DNA from: Amaurobius ferox
Taxonomy: Eukaryota > Arthropoda > Arachnida > Araneae > Amaurobiidae
NCBI GenBank assembly: GCA_951213105.1
Contig: OX578140.1
Coordinates: forward strand, 124,023,649 to 124,087,648
Length of the DNA stretch: 64,000 nt
Direction of reading: 5' to 3'
This document shows, piece after piece, positions 45,722-57,308 of the stretch. Within the stretch, counting starts at the first letter, position 1, and every line of letters starts with the position of its first letter. The notes below the pieces were generated by a model. That model saw only the letters and a list, made by a program, of their open reading frames with translations. It did not search any database and had not been told where the DNA came from. The position numbers and the translations under genes are program-made.

Positions 45722-45722
<1 letters not shown>
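45251..45722 (+). other. 3' untranslated region of RT1
   Basis: The sequence between the RT1 coding end and the (TA)n contains a GGGGGTCACAATCCCCCC inverted repeat (about 45651-45668) and ends TTTCTTTATCTTTTGTATTA before the TA run. The same terminal word at 39741-39760 suggests this is the element's 3' end. Confidence 0.5.

Positions 45723-45748
<26 letters not shown>
45723..45748. repeat. (TA)n microsatellite between two RT elements
   Basis: A short TA run forms the 3' border of RT1 (plus) and of RT2 (minus), which meet tail to tail. Confidence 0.85.
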
Positions 45749-45757
<9 letters not shown>

Positions 45758-46576
45758 AAAATTGAAGGATTTTAATCGAAAATTATGCATAAACTACTGT
45801 ATGTACAAAAAAACCCATCTCTAGCATATCTGTTACAAATGAGTAACTATAAGCCAAGTCTAAGGATAAAGATAGAAGGTTACATATCACTACATTGGAA
45901 AGGGGGATGAGAAGAATATTAGGATTCAAAAATCACAATTAAAAGTATATAAAAGTAAATAAAAATAAAACTCTGCAAAAATGAGAATAGGCAATAATAA
46001 TCAGCTCAAGACAAGAGATCAAGAATAGAGAACAATCAATCGAAACCACACAAAAAATGGCGGTCAGTTCGAAATTGCATTCTCATCAAGACAGCCATAC
46101 AATTCGAATTAAAACCGATAGAATAGCCAGTTTCTGACAATGGCGATAGTATTTAACTATAGACACCATTGGAACTGTCTACTGGCTAGTGGAAGGAGAA
46201 AAATAAAACAATTGAATTATACAAAGCTGAAAAACAATACCTCCACGAACTGTAATGTGAAATCAAAAGCATAGCACCACGTGTAAGATAAACTAGTGAC
46301 AGAGCATTTCACCTCACTTCGTCAATGCGAGTGGGCGAGCATTTCACCTCACTTCGTCAATGCGAGTGGGAATGAATACAATTGAACGATACATAATAAG
46401 TATGGAGACTTTCGAAAATAGTAAACAGTATAGGACTCAGGACAAGTGGAAAATAGACATTAGAAAATAGTAAACAGTATTAGACTCAGGCCAAGTGGTA
46501 AGTGAGGTGATAAGAATGGGTGAATTTTCAAAATTGAGTTAACCAATCAAAGATAAATAATGCATGTGTAAAATTA
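45749..46576 (-). other. 3' untranslated region of RT2
   Basis: This AT-rich sequence follows the RT2 stop codon on the minus strand. It contains a 35-bp direct duplication (GAGCATTTCACCTCACTTCG, at about 46301 and 46336) and a repeated AAAATAGTAAACAGTAT word. It ends in TTTATTTTTATTTATATATA. Confidence 0.5.
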
Positions 46577-48428
46577 TTACGTGGTATATTTGAAATTATT
46601 AATAATATTATTTACAAATACTTCCGGATATAGGTAGTTTTGACAAATGCGTTTAAGTTTATTGATGTGGAGAAAGTGAAACTGAGGATCAGAAAGTCGA
46701 TGTATTCGAAATAGCTGGTTTAAAATGATGTTTCTAAACAATTGAATAGAATTACAAGATTGATATGATAGCAGCTTTATGATAGTGAAGTTGTAAGAAT
46801 CTTTTTTATCATATAGATTGGTGATTACATGATTATTGAGGGTATCTAAATTTAGGTCTAAAAAATTAACAGTTTGACTAACGCAAGGCTCATTAGGAAT
46901 TAATTCTAGGTTAGACGGGTAAAAATCAATATTAATGGGATAGGAATCATCAATGATAATACAAATTAAGTCGTCAACATATCTATATATAATATATGAA
47001 TTAGAGTTAAAATGACATTCATAATAATAAAGATATAAGTTAGCGAGTATACTACTACTACAGCCACCTTGTGGTACACCAGATGTTTGTAAATAAATGT
47101 TATCACCTTGGATAATATAATTGTTGTATAACACAAAGTGCAAGAGCATAGGAAAATTTTTGACATTAAAAGCATCATGATTGGAAGATATATAGTCATG
47201 ATAAAGAGAGATAATAACTTTATGTAAATCTTTAATGACAATATTATTAAATAGGTCTTTAAAATCAAAGGTTTGGAAACCAAGAATTTGTGGTAACTTG
47301 CTAAGGTGATTAACTAAATCAAAACTATTGTTCAAAATGAAATATCCTGAATTCCTGAATTTAAGAGATTCATTAATTCGATTTAAACAGTTAAGCAAGT
47401 ACTTACTAGCTGTAGTGGTAAAGGTATTATGTCCACAAGTGACTGTTCTAAAACTGAGAGGTGATTTGTGGAATTTAGGAACCAAAGTAACATAAGGAAA
47501 TTTAAAAAACTTACAATTAATATTTAATTGTGTATATAATTTTAGCATTTTAGTTTTGATTTGGATAGACTGATTATTAATGGGTTTAAAAATTTGATTA
47601 TCTTTTAAGTAATTCTGTAACAGAGAAACATAATATTTTTTACAAATGATGGCATAATTATTAGAAGCTTTATCTACATAAGTTATGACAAAATGTTGTT
47701 GTAGTTCTTTGATAGCAGATAAGAGTTGTTTATAAGGATACCTAGGCTTCGTTAATTTAGTGTTTATAATAACATTTTTAAGTAGATGTAAGGTCGTATA
47801 CTTCCATAGATTGAATGCTTCAATAGGAATAGAATGTGAACAAGCAAGTTGATATATGAATTTATCAAAATCAAATGATAGAGACTGAAGAAGTTGTTTA
47901 GGGTGATGGCAGAATGGAATGCGAAATTTAGACCCTTTATTCATAATATCCCTAAGTATATCATCCTGAACTATACTGAGATCCCCAGTAATAATGTGAC
48001 CATGAGTGGAGTTGACAAAAGGGGCAAGATTTTGATTGCTGCATACACATGATGTAAGATCATCGGAGTTTAATGTCCTAGAAACTTCATTGTAATTGTA
48101 AATAGTTCTACCAATTGGTAAATTATATTTGAATGATTTTTGTATTTTGATATCATTTACTGCTAACAAGTGCTTATGTTTTGCAAATAAATTATTGAAG
48201 TTAAGAGAATTAAGAATAGGGTGTTTAAAAGAAATTACACAGTAAGCTATTTTAGTATGTGGATTTGGTGAATGGAGTAGGTGGTAATTTAAGAAATGTG
48301 TACGTGAAAGAAGCAAATCAAAAAATAAATGTTTAAAATGCTCATGAGTTAATTTTAATTTTAAAAAATTAGTATAAACAATACTTAATTTGCTTTTTCT
48401 GACTTTATATAACCATGTTCTAACAGGT

Positions 48429-48430
<2 letters not shown>
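46577..48430 (-). CDS. Reverse transcriptase, long open frame (RT2), 5'-truncated
   Basis: A 617-codon frame without stops is read from the edge of a TA microsatellite. The preceding YI-repeat residues are translated (TA)n and not real protein, so the true N-terminus is missing. Numbering from the open-frame Met at 48520: a CVCS motif (158-161), then HGHIITGDLSI (173-183); YVDKASNNYAIICKKYY (281-297), the place of the DKG-type motif of Penelope-like RTs; VTLVPKFHK (344-352); catalytic FDFKDLFNNI (418-427); SGVPQGGCSSSILANLYL (480-497); YRYVDDLI (512-519); VNFLDLNL (551-558). The C-terminal part is Lys/Leu-rich. No GIY-YIG domain is seen. Best guess: Penelope-like or a related invertebrate RT group. 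The open frame implies recent activity. Confidence 0.85.

Positions 48431-48511
<81 letters not shown>
48431..48511. repeat. (TA)n microsatellite, 5' border of RT2
   Basis: About 80 bp of alternating TA directly abuts the open RT frame. With 45723-45748 it encloses RT2 between TA runs. Confidence 0.95.
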
Positions 48512-48512
<1 letters not shown>

Positions 48513-48869
48513 TTTTCCATACATTGCTTTCACGTAAATTTTCAAATTCGGGAGTTTGATTCCAATATATATTTTAAGACCTTCTGAACGCGTACTGTAC
48601 AACAGGTGGGTTATATGTTGGAAGCAGAACTTCCTATGCGCACTATTACGATCTCGAGCTCGAATTAGCACAGTTAGTTATCGTATAAGTCTATTGTATG
48701 GATAGCAAAAGTTTGTATCCTGTCGTGCTCTTATTGTAGGTAACATCATCCATAAACAAGTTTCGGGCCTTTCATGCGCTCGTTAGCATGGAATAGCTGA
48801 CAGTTGCAGGAGTAGCAAGACATAGCTGATATTTGTGGTCTCCATAGAAGTTCTCAAAATTGTGGCACA
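48512..48869. other. No feature recognised
   Basis: Mixed sequence between a microsatellite and a minisatellite; nothing supported. Confidence 0.4.
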
Positions 48870-49130
48870 GAGCAAGTATTTTTGCTGCCATTGTAATTGC
48901 AAATATTTTTTCTGCCATTGTAAATGCAAGAATTTTTTCTGCCATTGTAATTGCAAGTATTTTTGCTGCCATTGTAATTGCAAATATTTTTTCTGCCTTT
49001 GTAATTGCAAGTATTTTTGCTGCCATTGTAATTGCAAGTATTTTTGCTGCCATTGTAATTGCGAGTATTGTTGCTGCGATTATAATTGCACATATTTTTC
49101 TGCCATTTTATTGCAAGCATTTTTACTGCC
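48870..49130. repeat. 27-bp minisatellite, about 9 units
   Basis: The unit contains GCAAGTATTTTTGCTGCC and ATTGTAATT, with a strict 27-bp period. Because 27 is divisible by three, several frames on both strands stay open and encode 9-residue repeats (MAAKILAIT on minus). The terminal unit is shortened. Confidence 0.85.
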
Positions 49131-49689
49131 ATCCTAACAAGTGCATATAAACTGGTTCTTGCATGTTATCATTTCCATTGGGATGGGCGATCCAAATAGA
49201 TGTTGTAAGATAATACATTTGTGATATGAATTTTTCGTTACATCTACATTGAATACACACTCACACAAAAAAAAAGTTAAACAAAGCTACATTGCGAGGT
49301 GTTTTATCGCTATATCCAGTCTCCAAAGTAGTACCTAGTCTTTTATAAAAACTTTCAACATTTATTTATTGAAAAATCACTGATAAAATGTATGTCGAAC
49401 AACGCAGTTAATACACCTTTAAGCACAATATGTCTTCTTCTATTCTTATCATGTAGTCGATAAGACATCTACACACTGACAGCTTTATGCTTGTCTGAAA
49501 TATGATAAATAGATAAGGAAACAGGAGAGGGATCTTACATATGTCAAGAGAAGAAGAACTGCGATTATCATGAGTGGCAGCTAATTTTCTGTCTATTCAT
49601 TGATGTTACTGATTATAAATATCTCCAGATTAATATGTGGAAAGCTGAGACTTTTTCGAAGATCCATGACTAAATCGGACAAAGTTCAT
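49131..49689. other. No feature recognised
   Basis: AT-rich; nothing supported. Confidence 0.45.
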
Positions 49690-49975
49690 GAATTCTTTTT
49701 TTGAACAAGATGCAAAAATATTTTTTCTTGGTAAACAAATTTATATTAACTTGAGTGTGCTCCAAATCGACTCTCTCTTACCAGAAATATTTTATTTTTA
49801 AATTTTATAAGATGAAATTTGAAAAATCTGTATCTTGGGTTCAAATGATTACAACTATAGCGTGTTACCCTTCACTCTAAAAGGGCTTGAAATATTTTTT
49901 CGATTGATACTATACTTGCAACGCACCATTCTTGTGGGGAGGAATTGTCTCTCAATAGGGGTTAATAAAGTCACG
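49690..49975 (-). mobile_element. Family-F repeat fragment
   Basis: ATTACAACTATAGCGTGTTA and TTTTCGATTGATACTATAC match, in reverse, 35040-35150. No complete ends. Confidence 0.45.
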
Positions 49976-49987
49976 GAAAAAACAGTT

Positions 49988-50883
49988 TGATGTGGCAGCA
50001 CATGACTTTCCTTATATAAAGCAATGTATTTACTACTTTTACAGTAAAAACAAAATAGGTTATTCTTATAGTAGATACTTATATTTTCCCAAGATATTGA
50101 ATTTTCTTCAAATAGTCGTTATTTTCATTGATTTAGCGTCATTTTTAACCATTTGGCGTGATTTTCTTTGATTTGGTAACATTTAAAAAGTTGCCAACTT
50201 GGCGACATTCCGCCAAACTCGTCGCCAAGAGTTATGGACGGAGAAATAAAATATAGCAGATAAATTTCTATTGGGGTTCAAATACAAAAGTGTTATTCAA
50301 AGTATCATTTCTCATGAACGGAAAGAGCTAGATCCATGAGAATGATGTCACCCAATTTATCGTATGATATTACATATGAAAAGTGAACATGTTTCTCAAC
50401 AGTTAATATATTTTTTTTAATTTATGGGAATTTTTGATACATTTATTTGAAAAATGTGCAATATCTCGAGAACGGTTCATGCCAGCGTTCTAAAGTTTAC
50501 GTCAATCTTTTCTAAAGAAAAATTATATAAAAAATGTCTATTTGGTAACTTTATTAAAGGTTTTGATTTTTTGATGATTGTTTCAAAATTTCACTCAAAA
50601 ATTTAGGGGGTTCTGAACATTCGATTACATTTAAAAACAATAGACTTCCAGTATTCACGGATTGTGAGTTCTGTACCAAATTTCATTCGAATTGCTTCGT
50701 TCGTTCGTGAGATATCGTCTCCACAGATTCACTGAGACACACACACACAGACAGACATCACCTCAAAAATGTTTGATTCTTGATCAGGGATGCTTGAAAC
50801 GTGCTCTCCCGTCGAAAACTCGAATTCGAATTTTCGACCCTGTCACAATACTTTCCTTATAAATTATGTATATAAGGAAAGTA
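49988..50883 (-). mobile_element. Family-A repeat A5
   Basis: In window order: TGATGTGGCAGCACATGAC, the GCGACATTCCGCC block, CCGTTCATGAGA-like blocks, a CACACACACACAGACAGAC tract (about 50735-50755), TCGACCCTGTCACAATACTT and the hairpin ending TATAAGGAAAGTAA. One base is lost in the 3' hairpin (GTGGCAG for GTGGGCAG). Confidence 0.75.
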
Positions 50884-50894
50884 AAAAAAATATA

Positions 50895-51330
50895 TCGAGG
50901 CTATTTTCACAACGATGGTTAAAACTATTATATCTCGTGGTCATTTCATTTAGTCATAAATAAACCTTTTTATGATACATGATTATATCAAATTTCGTTC
51001 TATGCTGCCATGTTAAAAAAGTATAAAATTTCGAATAACGCAATCGAATAAAATTTCGTTTTCATGCAAATTAAAAATAAATTCTATCTAGTTCTAAATC
51101 TTTTGGCAACAAAGCAGAACATAAAGTTCCGTGAAAACCCAGTAATCTATATGGTCGCTATCGGAAATCGAACATAGAGATGGCGACAGATAAACAGACG
51201 GACTTTACTGCAAAAATAGTCAAAGCGTGTTCAGGAGGTCATAAAGCATACATTGGCATCAGAATTTCGAAATCGGAAATTTTCGCGAAAACAATTACTT
51301 TCTAAATTCTACGTACGAGAAAGTAAAAAT
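50895..51330 (-). mobile_element. Family-F repeat, copy 2
   Basis: It ends with the hairpin pair TTACTTTCTAAATTCTACGT facing TACGAGAAAGTAA (about 51294-51327). CGTGTTCAGGAGGTCATAAA and AGACGGACT-like sequence sit inside. It is the reverse of 34510-34910. Confidence 0.5.
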
Positions 51331-51711
51331 CGGCCTATTTAGATAATACAAAATGATTGGTATTTAATTTCATTAGGACTTCCAAGTAAAGGATTGGCTA
51401 ACTGAAAACCGCTCTCCGCATGCGACCGGTATGTTATATTTTGCGGCCCGCTTATCCACGATAAAATGCCACCATAAAAATAAAACTGAAATTAAGAGAA
51501 AAAAAAGACCCATTGTACCAAATCACCTACAACTACACATCCTAAGACAAATAAAAACCGAATTACGCAAATTAAAACTTAATAGATAGATTTATTTATA
51601 CAGAATTTTTTTTTAAATAATTAATTACAATACAATTTTAAAATAATTTTAAAATAATTTAAATAATTATTTACAATACAGTTTTTTTTTATAAAAATTG
51701 TATTATATAGG
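51331..51711. other. AT-rich stretch, nothing recognised
   Basis: Poly-T and TTAAAATAATTT repeats near 51600-51680; no gene. Confidence 0.45.
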
Positions 51712-52019
51712 ATTCAGAAGTGTAACTTGGGAGTGGTTTAAGAATTATTTAACATGAAGTTAATATGGGCTCAGGTTTTAGTGGAAATGAAAATGTTACT
51801 TGCGATGTTCCACAAGCCTCTGTATTAATGATTATTCTAATTAATGATTTGTCTAATTTAGAATTAAATGGACAAATACCTTCCTTTTCTGATTATAGTA
51901 TATTGAATTACGCTGCTGACTCACATGTTTTAGCCCAGAACTATACGCAAAAGGATTTAAATATAATAGTTAACAAGATCTTTTATAAGAAATTAAATAT
52001 CAGTTTACCAAAAATATAA
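51712..52019 (+). pseudogene. Non-LTR retrotransposon RT fragment
   Basis: WEWFKNYLT, then CDVPQASVLMIILINDLSNLE resembles WFxSYLxxRxQ...GVPQGSVLGPILFxIYINDL of Jockey/CR1-type RTs. SDYSILNYAADSH stands where FADDT is expected, so the catalytic Asp pair is lost. A stop follows WFKNYLT. It is a decayed fragment. Confidence 0.6.
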
Positions 52020-52589
52020 GTTATTTATTTTTCCTTTTCTAATTCAAGACTTTAATTTTTTAATTCAGTATTTCATAAAATTTATTGTAACAATACGCGA
52101 ACTGAGTGTGGATGTGACAAAGGGAGAATAATTATCTTGGCATTGTTTTGGATCAGTTGTTATCATGGAAACCCCTTATAAATAAACTTATAAAATAACT
52201 TTTATTTTGGGAGGTGTGCCGTTCCAAAATTATACTACACATGATTTATTTTTCATTACCTCATTCCATGCTACAGTATGGTTTAAAGTGCAATGTTTTT
52301 AATTCCATATTTTTGGTACAGAAGGACTTTGTTAATTAGAAACCGTTTTAATACCGTTAATTAAAACAAGTTATTTTCCATTATTTTATAATTTAAATAT
52401 TTTTATTATTATATATTATTATATTATATATTATTTATTATTATATCTAATATTTAAGTATATTTAAATATTAGAAACCGTTAATTAGAACACGTTATTT
52501 TCCATTATTTTATAATTTAAATATTTTTACTTTAAAGCATATGTAATGTACAGAGTAGTACGATATTTTTTTTGAGTTCGGGGCATTTA
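52020..52589. other. AT-rich stretch with local duplication
   Basis: A direct repeat of TTATTTTCCATTATTTTATAATTT (20-nt core TTTTCCATTATTTTATAATT, at about 52373 and 52497) brackets a (TTA)n run. No gene. Confidence 0.5.
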
Positions 52590-52790
52590 ACAGTTTATAC
52601 AAAACTATGTGAAGAGCCTTGTTGCACCAACTGGGAATCGAACCCTGAATCTCCGAACTGACCAGTCGACGCTCTACTGTTGATTTAATGGGATAAAATT
52701 GCAAGCTTTTATCGTCGAAGTAGACTCTGCATTCTCCACTCTCTAATTGGCGGGAAATTGACAATCTGATACTACTATTTTTGTCCCACA
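52590..52790 (-). repeat. SINE family G, tRNA-derived, copy 1 (partial)
   Basis: On the minus strand: ATCAACAGTAGAGCGTCGAC (A-box side), CAGGGTTCGATTCCCAGTTG (B box) and a tail truncated near 52600. Similar to 53270-53612. Confidence 0.65.
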
Positions 52791-53269
52791 TTAGTATCCA
52801 CATTAGTATTTATTTCATTTTTATTAACTTATATGGACTTATTGTGTTCCCTCCATATTTTCTGTTAAAAAAACAGCTATGTTAACTGTTCTTATTTTCT
52901 TGGTTCTTTCTTTTTCTTTTGACCTTTTTTATTTATATTTTTTCTAATTTTTTTTTTCTAAATTTTATTCTACATTTCTGTTTTTGTTTCACATGTGCCT
53001 AATTTTTTTTTTCATTTTCATATAATTTCTTTTTATATATTTTTTAAATTTTACTTTTAAAGTTTTATTATTTTCTTTAATTTTAATCTATTTTTCTTTA
53101 TGTTAATATACCTTACTCTAAATTCTATTTTTCAATGATCTTTTTACCTGTATTCGCAATAACCCTTTTCCCATTTTTGAAAAATGGACGTACTTGTCAA
53201 GTTCAAATATAATGTAAAACTGTCTGTTTAACTACAATATTTTCCATCAATTGTTATCTTTTAGAACTA
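52791..53269. other. T-rich stretch, nothing recognised
   Basis: Strongly T-rich on the plus strand; no gene or repeat unit supported. Confidence 0.5.
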
Positions 53270-53612
53270 AATAAAGTTTCATTTGGCGGGATGGTAGACC
53301 TTGGGTTCCTCCTGAGTGCAGGAGGTATCCTTTCCCGGCCGTGCAGCTACCTACTCTAAACCCTCTATGTGAGTCGCACGGTCTGGGGTCTTCAGACCTC
53401 AGGCATCTTTGCATAGACATCTTCGGCATCTGCTTTTCTTCAGGGTTGATTTGTTCTGGCGCCAATGTAAAGGTCCTTACTTCTCCAACCGAGAATCGAA
53501 CCCTGGATTTCCGAACTGACAAGTCGACGCTTTACCGTTGAGCTATTGGGACGAAATTGCAAGCTCTTATCGCCGAAGTGGACTCTGAGACTAGTCCTGG
53601 GTTTTATGTTAT
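53270..53612 (-). repeat. SINE family G, tRNA-derived, copy 2
   Basis: On the minus strand: CCAATAGCTCAACGGTAAAG (A box TAGCTCAACGG), CCAGGGTTCGATTCTCGG (B box), GACCTTTACATTGGCGCC, GACCCCAGACCGTGCGACTC and a tail ending AACTTTATTTAGTTCTAAAAG. A complete-looking tRNA-derived SINE of about 340 bp. The open frames here are SINE sequence. Confidence 0.8.
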
Positions 53613-54679
53613 GAGAGCACAATTTATCCCATTTTCTAAATCTAAAAGACTGTTTACCTTTTTAAAGCTAATTTATTTAATATTTTATCCAATCACTTAA
53701 AAACTACTGTCAAATTTTCTTTTTATTGCAAATTGCGTCTGTGTCTTTGTTATTTGGTTTCCCTGATGTTAAACATTTTTTAACGTTATGTCATAAAAAT
53801 ATTCTTCGCCTTATTGTATTTCTTATGGTAGACATGTTTTTTTTATTAAATTACATGTTTGTTCTGGAATGTTGAGAGCTAAGTTTGTATTATGAATTTT
53901 TTTTATTTGTTTTTTATTCTATGCTTATTATTTATTTCTTCCAGTCGATATAAAATTTTTCTTACTCTAGAAAAATCCCATCTTTAAAAATGTATATATA
54001 TTTTTTTGTACTAAATTTTGAATACAATATTTGCTGCGTTTTAAATGGGAATTTTTAAGATTGTTTTTGAACAATAAGTGCGGTTATAATTTTTTTCATC
54101 AATGATTTATTTTAAAAAAAGTATTTTTTAGGAAGCGATTAAAAATAGTTTCAATTGTGTTTTTATGTTATTTTAAGTTTCTCAGTGTTATTATTTTATT
54201 TTATAATTTCCAATACTTTCAGAAAAACAAGCAATTCAAAATTAATTAAAAATAAAATATTATTTTTTATTAATTTCTAATAGATACTTTCTAAAAAATT
54301 GCTCTTTTAAATGTTTGTCTTATCATCAACGATCCATCTTGTCTTTTGTTTATAATTTTTATTTTCTTTTAAGACGTAGTCTATAACTCTGTAAATTTAT
54401 CATTTCGAAGCAAAGTATTGATGGTCCAGGGGTCGTTCAAGATTTTTTCATTAATAGTGGATCTATGACAGTTTGATACAGGGCAATTCCATAACTGTCA
54501 TCGGAAAACTCGTATACTTTTTCAGAAGAGCAACAAGAACTTTTTTGCGACAACTTGAAAATTGAGTTCGAAAGGCTGTTTTTAAATTTTTTGTCTGCAT
54601 GTGAAAACTATTATCCATCTATTTCTGCGAGAGTTATTGGAGCTTTATAACCATCTGCTTTACCTCACTTTGCTTGCCG
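53613..54679. other. AT-rich stretch, nothing recognised
   Basis: Over 1 kb with no gene, repeat or domain that I can support. Confidence 0.5.
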
Positions 54680-54816
54680 TTTTTACTTTACTTATATACA
54701 TATATAATGTATAAGGAAATTATTGTGAAAGGGTCAAACATTCGAATTCTAGTTGTTTTATTCTGTATGTTTTAAGTATTGCTGAACTTGAATCAAACGT
54801 TTTTGAGATGATGTCT

Positions 54817-54856
<40 letters not shown>

Positions 54857-55892
54857 GTGCGTGTGTAAGCATGTGTGTATATGTAAGTATGTGTGTGTAA
54901 GTATGTGTGTGTGTAAGCATGTGTGTATATGTAAGTATATGTGTGTAAGTATGTGTGGGTAAGTATATGTGTGTGCAAGTATGTGTGTGTAAGTATGTGT
55001 GTGTAAGTATGTGTGTGTGTGTAAGTATATGTGTGTATAAGTATGTGTGTGTGTAAGTATATGCGTGTGTATAAGTATGTGTGTGTAAGTATGTGTGTGT
55101 GTGTGTAAGTATGTGTGTGTGTGTGTGTGTGTGTGTAAGTATGTGTGTGTGTAAGCATGTGTGTGTGTGTAAGTATATGTGTGTGTATGTATAAGTATGT
55201 GTGTGTGTGTAAGTATATATGTGTGTATAAGTATGTGTGTGAAAATCTGTGTGTGCAAGTATGTGTGTGTAAGTATGTGTGTGTAAGTATGTGTGTGTAA
55301 GTATATATGTGTGTGTGTGTGTGTTAGAGTGTGTGTTAGTCTGTGAATGAAGCGTAAGTCAATGAAGCGTAACGAACGAATTGAGCGTTTCACACAAAAT
55401 TTTGTATACATATTACAATCGGTGAATATCATAAGCCTAGTAATATTAAGCGCAATCAAATGTTCGGAATATTTCCAAATTTTCTAATGAAATTTTGAAA
55501 AATTATTTAATAATGCTGGGTAAATTATCATTTCTTATGTCGTTTTTCATTAAAAAACGAATGGCGTAAACTTTAGAAGGCAAATAACCACATATGTATC
55601 AATTAAATTCTTGCTTTATACGTAATTTTCGACGATAAAAATAATAAGATCAACGCCATTGCTCCAGGATTAGCCATTCTTGAGATATTTTAGTTTTTTG
55701 CATTTTTGCTACGCCGCCTTTGAAGATACTTGTAGGCACCAAATGAAAATGAAAATTGAATTAAAGTGCATATTCAGTGTTATTTCAAATAAGTATGCGT
55801 GTTATATTGTGCAATAAATCTCTATTACTTAAGAAATAAAGAGAAAATGAATTTAAATTTGTGGGGAAAGTTATGTGCTGCCCATATCAGAA
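54680..55892 (+). mobile_element. Chimeric repeat: family-A 5' part, family-B 3' part
   Basis: The head is family A (TACTTTACTTATATACATAT, then GTATAAGGAAATTATTGTGA), with an enlarged TG tract. After about 55585 the sequence follows family B instead (ATTAAATTCTTGCTTTATAC; AGCCATTCTTGAGATATTTT; end GTGCTGCCCATATCAG). Confidence 0.7.
54815..55331. repeat. Expanded (TG)n / TAAGTATGTGTG microsatellite, ~515 bp
   Basis: TG runs are interrupted by TAAGTATG or TAAGCATG at short intervals. Long His/Thr-repeat frames on the minus strand are artefacts. It is the expanded form of the TG tract present at the same place in all family-A copies. Confidence 0.95.
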
Positions 55893-56317
55893 TATTTTAG
55901 TTATTTTCAACTTTTTAGCACCAATGAACCTAAGAAGTACTTTTACGTTAGAGCTGTGGTTTAAAGTGGACTCTTCACCAATACTAGCAAGTTTGTATAT
56001 ACAGTTTTCTCCACTTGTGCTCGCATTCAAACCTGAATCTTTTGGATCTATCTGATGGACAGAGAGTAAACCGTTCGGAAACAGGTGGCCCTTGCAGTTT
56101 GTTGAAACTCCCTTTTGTGTAGAATGTCTGTACTTCTGAATTTATGAATTGTGTTGTTAAGATCTCTCTTGGCGCGGAAAATTTTATGCTTTCTAAAAGA
56201 ATGTTTTTATGCTTTTCGAAACGTTTCCTTTCAGTAAAGAAATACCAAGAAATTCTTTTATAATTCATTTATCATATAATGTTTCAAATTATATATTGAT
56301 GATCAGTCAATAACATT
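55893..56317. other. Interval with one unassigned open frame
   Basis: The minus-strand frame 55984-56268 (94 codons) has non-simple composition and reads STEPS-like mixed residues (for example QGPPVSERFTLCPSDRS). No family recognised. TATTTTCAACTTTTTAG on the plus strand (about 55901-55917) is acceptor-like but no exon is convincing. Confidence 0.3.
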
Positions 56318-57257
56318 TTTACTGTCCTTATATACATAATGTATAAGGAAAGTATTATGATGGGTCGAAAATTCGAATTCGAGTTTTCGACGGGAGAGCA
56401 CGTTTCAAGCATCCCTGATCACGAATCAAACATTTTTGAAGTGATGTCTGTGTTTGTGTGTGTGTGTGAGTGTGTGTGTGTCAGTAATCTGTGGAGACGA
56501 TAACTGACGATTGAATGGAGCGATTCGAACGAAATTTGGTACAAAAATCACAATTCGCAAACACTGGAAGCCTATTGCTTTTATACGCAATCGAATGTTC
56601 AGAACCCCCTAAATTTTCGAATGATATTTCGAAAAAATCGTCAAAAAATCAAAATAGCTAATAAAGTTACGCAAATAGACATTTCTTGTGTAATTTTTCA
56701 TTACAAAACGATTGACATAAATTTTAGAACGATAACATGAACCGTTCTCGAGATATTGTATATTTTTCAAAAAGAATTATCAAAAAGTCATAAAAATAAA
56801 AAAAAATATTTCCTATTGAGAAATATGTGCACTTTTCATATGTAATACCATGCGATAAATTGGGTGACATCACTCTCGTGGATCTAGCTCGTTTCCATTC
56901 ATAAAAAAATATACTTTAAGTAATACTTTTGTATTTGAACGCTAATAGTCATTTATCGTTCTGCTTGCTGTAAGAATAACTTATTTCTTCGTCCATAACA
57001 CTTGGCGAGATTTTGGCGACGAATTTGGCGGAATGTCGCCAACTTGGCGACTTTTTGAAATGTTGCCAAACTAACGAAAATCTCACCAAATGGATAAAAA
57101 CGACGCTAAATCAATGAAAATGACGACTAATTGTCGAAAATTCAATATCTTGGAAAGAATATTAGTATCTACTATAAGAAAAACCTATTTCTTTTTACTG
57201 TAAAAGTAGTAAATTCATTACATTATATAAGCAAAGTCATGTGTTGCCCACATCAGA
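56318..57257 (+). mobile_element. Family-A repeat A6
   Basis: Hairpin head near 56330-56355 (ATACATAATGTATAAGGAAAG), GAGTTTTCGACGGGAGAGC, a TG tract (about 56447-56482), the GGCGACGAATTTGGCGG block (about 57014) and end CATGTGTTGCCCACATCAGA. It faces A7 tail to tail. Confidence 0.75.
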
Positions 57258-57308
57258 TATTTTACATAATTTTGTGGTTAAACTTTTGTATGTTTTCAGT
57301 TATTTCAG

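Noticed and set aside
48431..48520. ATG and YI-rich N-terminus of the long RT frame
   Set aside because: The first 30 codons are (TA)n; the protein-like sequence begins at LPVRTW, so the real start is missing.
48772..49150. Several 84-100-codon frames as repeat proteins
   Set aside because: They arise from a 27-bp minisatellite and overlap on both strands; no start context or flanking domain supports translation.
54758..55459. 233-codon His/Thr-rich minus-strand frame
   Set aside because: It is the complement of the TG/TAAGTATG microsatellite, with no non-repeat domain.
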